Source of the DNA: Bacteroidaceae bacterium
GTDB lineage: Bacteria > Bacteroidota > Bacteroidia > Bacteroidales > Bacteroidaceae
NCBI GenBank assembly: GCA_017383485.1
Contig: JAFNXM010000013.1
Span: forward strand, 1-64,000
Length of the DNA stretch: 64,000 bases
Reading direction: 5' to 3'
In this document: positions 62,573 through 64,000 of the stretch, in pieces
Position numbering within the stretch: position 1 is the stretch's first letter
Layout: every line of letters begins with the position of its first letter
Notes under the pieces: generated by a model
Seen by the model: only the letters and a program-made list of their open reading frames with translations
Databases searched by the model: none
What the model was told of the DNA's origin: nothing
Made by a program: the position numbers and the translations under genes

Positions 62573-64000
62573 TTAAAATTCTCTTATCTGTAATCCTGGC
62601 GTATGTAAGTCTACAGAGGCTTTTCTACAATAAAATACAGTGCCTTTTTCTCCATTGTCAAAATATTGGTCAAACCTTATTTTTTTATTTCTCCATGGTG
62701 AACCTGCAGTGGCGGTTCCCACACGTTTGTAACATATTTGTCCATGTTTGTCTTTGAAAGGTTGTACAATTTCATATTTTTTCCCGTATGATACATCCTC
62801 TTTGGTTCCTATGTGAGAGTAAATAGTGCTGCCTTCAAAGTAAAATGGACTACGGGGCTTAAATATAGGAAACTTTTGGGCAAGTTCTTTTATCCCCTTG
62901 TCGACACATCGTTTGCAAACATCAAGAATTACTTGGTCCTCATTGTTCCAACTTCTTAGAATAGTTTTAGAACTTGTAGTTCGGTATTTGCCGATGTAAT
63001 CTAATGTGAAAGCATATGATGAATTATCGAACTTTGTTTTCTTTTCTTTCGCTTCTAAATATGTAGTTTGATTGTCACACCAATAGTCACGATACATAGT
63101 CTGTGTCATGCTGTCGTCCCAACGAAGTTTGTATAGATAAGCATTCATCTTGACTCTGAAACCGCCAATGTCCGCAACAACGGCAGTAGCAACTTGACCA
63201 AGTGCGCTACCTGCATTCCAAGCATTGGCTGCACTTTGCTTGCGTCGTGCCTCCCAATAGTCTCCTTGACTGGCTGCAATGTATGCTTGCTGTTGGTTCA
63301 TTGCGCCCATCACAGCAGAACCAATACTTAGTAATGCCGTACCGAAAGCAGCCCACCCAGCTCCTTTCTTTTTGTCGATATAATCCATATCGCATACAAG
63401 GACAAATGTACTCTGCAGTAATTCTATTCCCTCATCACGCAACATGCCCGTTCCGCGAATATTGCTTAGTGATCGTTGATAATCTGCATATGAAGCGCCA
63501 TAGCCTCCGCGTTCATGTATTAAATCCAGATTCATACGTCCAGAATATTTATTTCTATTAAACCATCTGCCAACGATTTTTTGAGCAACATATTTGCTAC
63601 GTAAAAGCTCATCAATATCGCTCTTTGACTGCTTCCCGCTAACGCTAATTACGCGAAGGTCGCTTATATTATGCTCATTATAACGGGCAGGAAGGGGGAA
63701 ACTTTTGAACACTCTTTCCATCTCCGCAGCATATTTTTTGTCGCGGTGAGTCAATAGAATAAGGCAAAGTGAACTACGGCGATATTGGTCTTTGTCTGTG
63801 GTGCCAGACAAACCCAATGTGGCAGAAGATCTTTGGGGTGTTTGTACTTGCTCGTTGCCGCGTAGTGAAAATGTAGGTGTCTCTTCAGAAGTGGGTGAAA
63901 CTATTTGCTGTGCGGAGATAGAATTTTTCTTTGAATAGTCTACACCTGAAAATTGTCCGTTGTCGAGTTTAGATATGCCTAAATACACATACTCTTCCCC
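62573..64000 (-). CDS. Exported-operon protein, 5' end beyond the window
   Basis: Partial: the frame is open through the window edge (GEEYVYLGISKL...); the GTG at 63988 is an internal codon, not the start. At least 475 residues. The N-terminal part is Ser/Thr/Gln-rich and probably linker; then SLCLILLTHRDKKYAAEMERVF, and FVLVCDMDYIDKKKGAGWAA leading into a glycine-zipper-like hydrophobic segment (WAAFGTALLSIGSAVMGAM, ~210-231 from the GTG), as in proteins that insert in membranes. The C-terminal half is beta-rich and basic. No domain name is offered. Confidence 0.75.
   Translation of the reverse strand, partial: GEEYVYLGISKLDNGQFSGVDYSKKNSISAQQIVSPTSEETPTFSLRGNEQVQTPQRSSATLGLSGTTDKDQYRRSSLCLILLTHRDKKYAAEMERVFKSFPLPARYNEHNISDLRVISVSGKQSKSDIDELLRSKYVAQKIVGRWFNRNKYSGRMNLDLIHERGGYGASYADYQRSLSNIRGTGMLRDEGIELLQSTFVLVCDMDYIDKKKGAGWAAFGTALLSIGSAVMGAMNQQQAYIAASQGDYWEARRKQSAANAWNAGSALGQVATAVVADIGGFRVKMNAYLYKLRWDDSMTQTMYRDYWCDNQTTYLEAKEKKTKFDNSSYAFTLDYIGKYRTTSSKTILRSWNNEDQVILDVCKRCVDKGIKELAQKFPIFKPRSPFYFEGSTIYSHIGTKEDVSYGKKYEIVQPFKDKHGQICYKRVGTATAGSPWRNKKIRFDQYFDNGEKGTVFYCRKASVDLHTPGLQIREF

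Overview
The window looks like chromosome of a Gram-negative anaerobe of the order Bacteroidales, probably near Prevotellaceae (Prevotella/Alloprevotella-like). Four things point there. Promoters follow the Bacteroidetes pattern TAnnTTTG. Seven large secreted proteins end in type IX secretion (T9SS)-like C-terminal sorting domains. Two giant BspA-type leucine-rich-repeat proteins are present. The housekeeping genes (menaquinone genes menA and menG, reverse rubrerythrin, COG2509 oxidoreductase) fit that group. The genus is inference; no 16S sequence is in the window.

Layout. 1-600: 3' end of a 5S rRNA gene with its terminator, a 9-bp CTAG tandem array and an rRNA-leader-like promoter/boxA cassette. 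602-9786: three T9SS cargo genes (M12B-like metalloprotease, subtilisin-like protease, BspA-like LRR protein). 9927-17546: housekeeping genes on the minus strand (nucleotidyltransferase; then the close-packed string purM-prfA-merR-radA-FAD oxidoreductase-HD hydrolase, in transcription order). 18225-21538: secreted endonuclease I, aroE, menG. 21870-31577: a 2353-residue LRR protein with an alanine-rich insertion, a 59-residue acidic small protein behind it, and a divergent TPR-TM-HTH sensor/regulator. 31742-36354: guanine-deaminase-like enzyme, small membrane protein, perR-like regulator with reverse rubrerythrin, purA. 36641-40809: RluA-type pseudouridine synthase, fabG, tetR with a palindromic operator, SulP transporter. 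41393-53471: two very large T9SS glycosidases (GH85 and GH20), both N-glycan-active families, flanking a minus-strand block (phosphodiesterase, cytidylate-kinase-like, MATE, menA). 54181-59285: alaS, RecD-like helicase, DUF554 membrane protein. 59538-64000: a minus-strand run of five exported proteins, the most upstream cut by the window edge, including a DUF6175-like protein and an LPP20-like lipoprotein.

How the genes may work together. The surface cargo (proteases, DNase, GH85, GH20, LRR adhesin-like proteins) suggests a host-associated lifestyle feeding on glycoproteins and degrading matrix and DNA. PerR/rubrerythrin gives peroxide defence to an anaerobe, and MenA/MenG serve menaquinone respiration.

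The least explained material is: (i) a family of A/T-tract-bounded hairpin elements with core CGCGACGYCTCGTTKAAA in six intergenic regions, two of them bracketed by a second direct repeat; (ii) the exported operon at 59538-64000; (iii) the giant LRR protein, small acidic protein and divergent regulator locus; (iv) two orphan rRNA-leader-like cassettes with no rRNA behind them. No tRNA gene, CRISPR array, transposase or phage gene was recognised. All family assignments are from reading motifs, not from searches.
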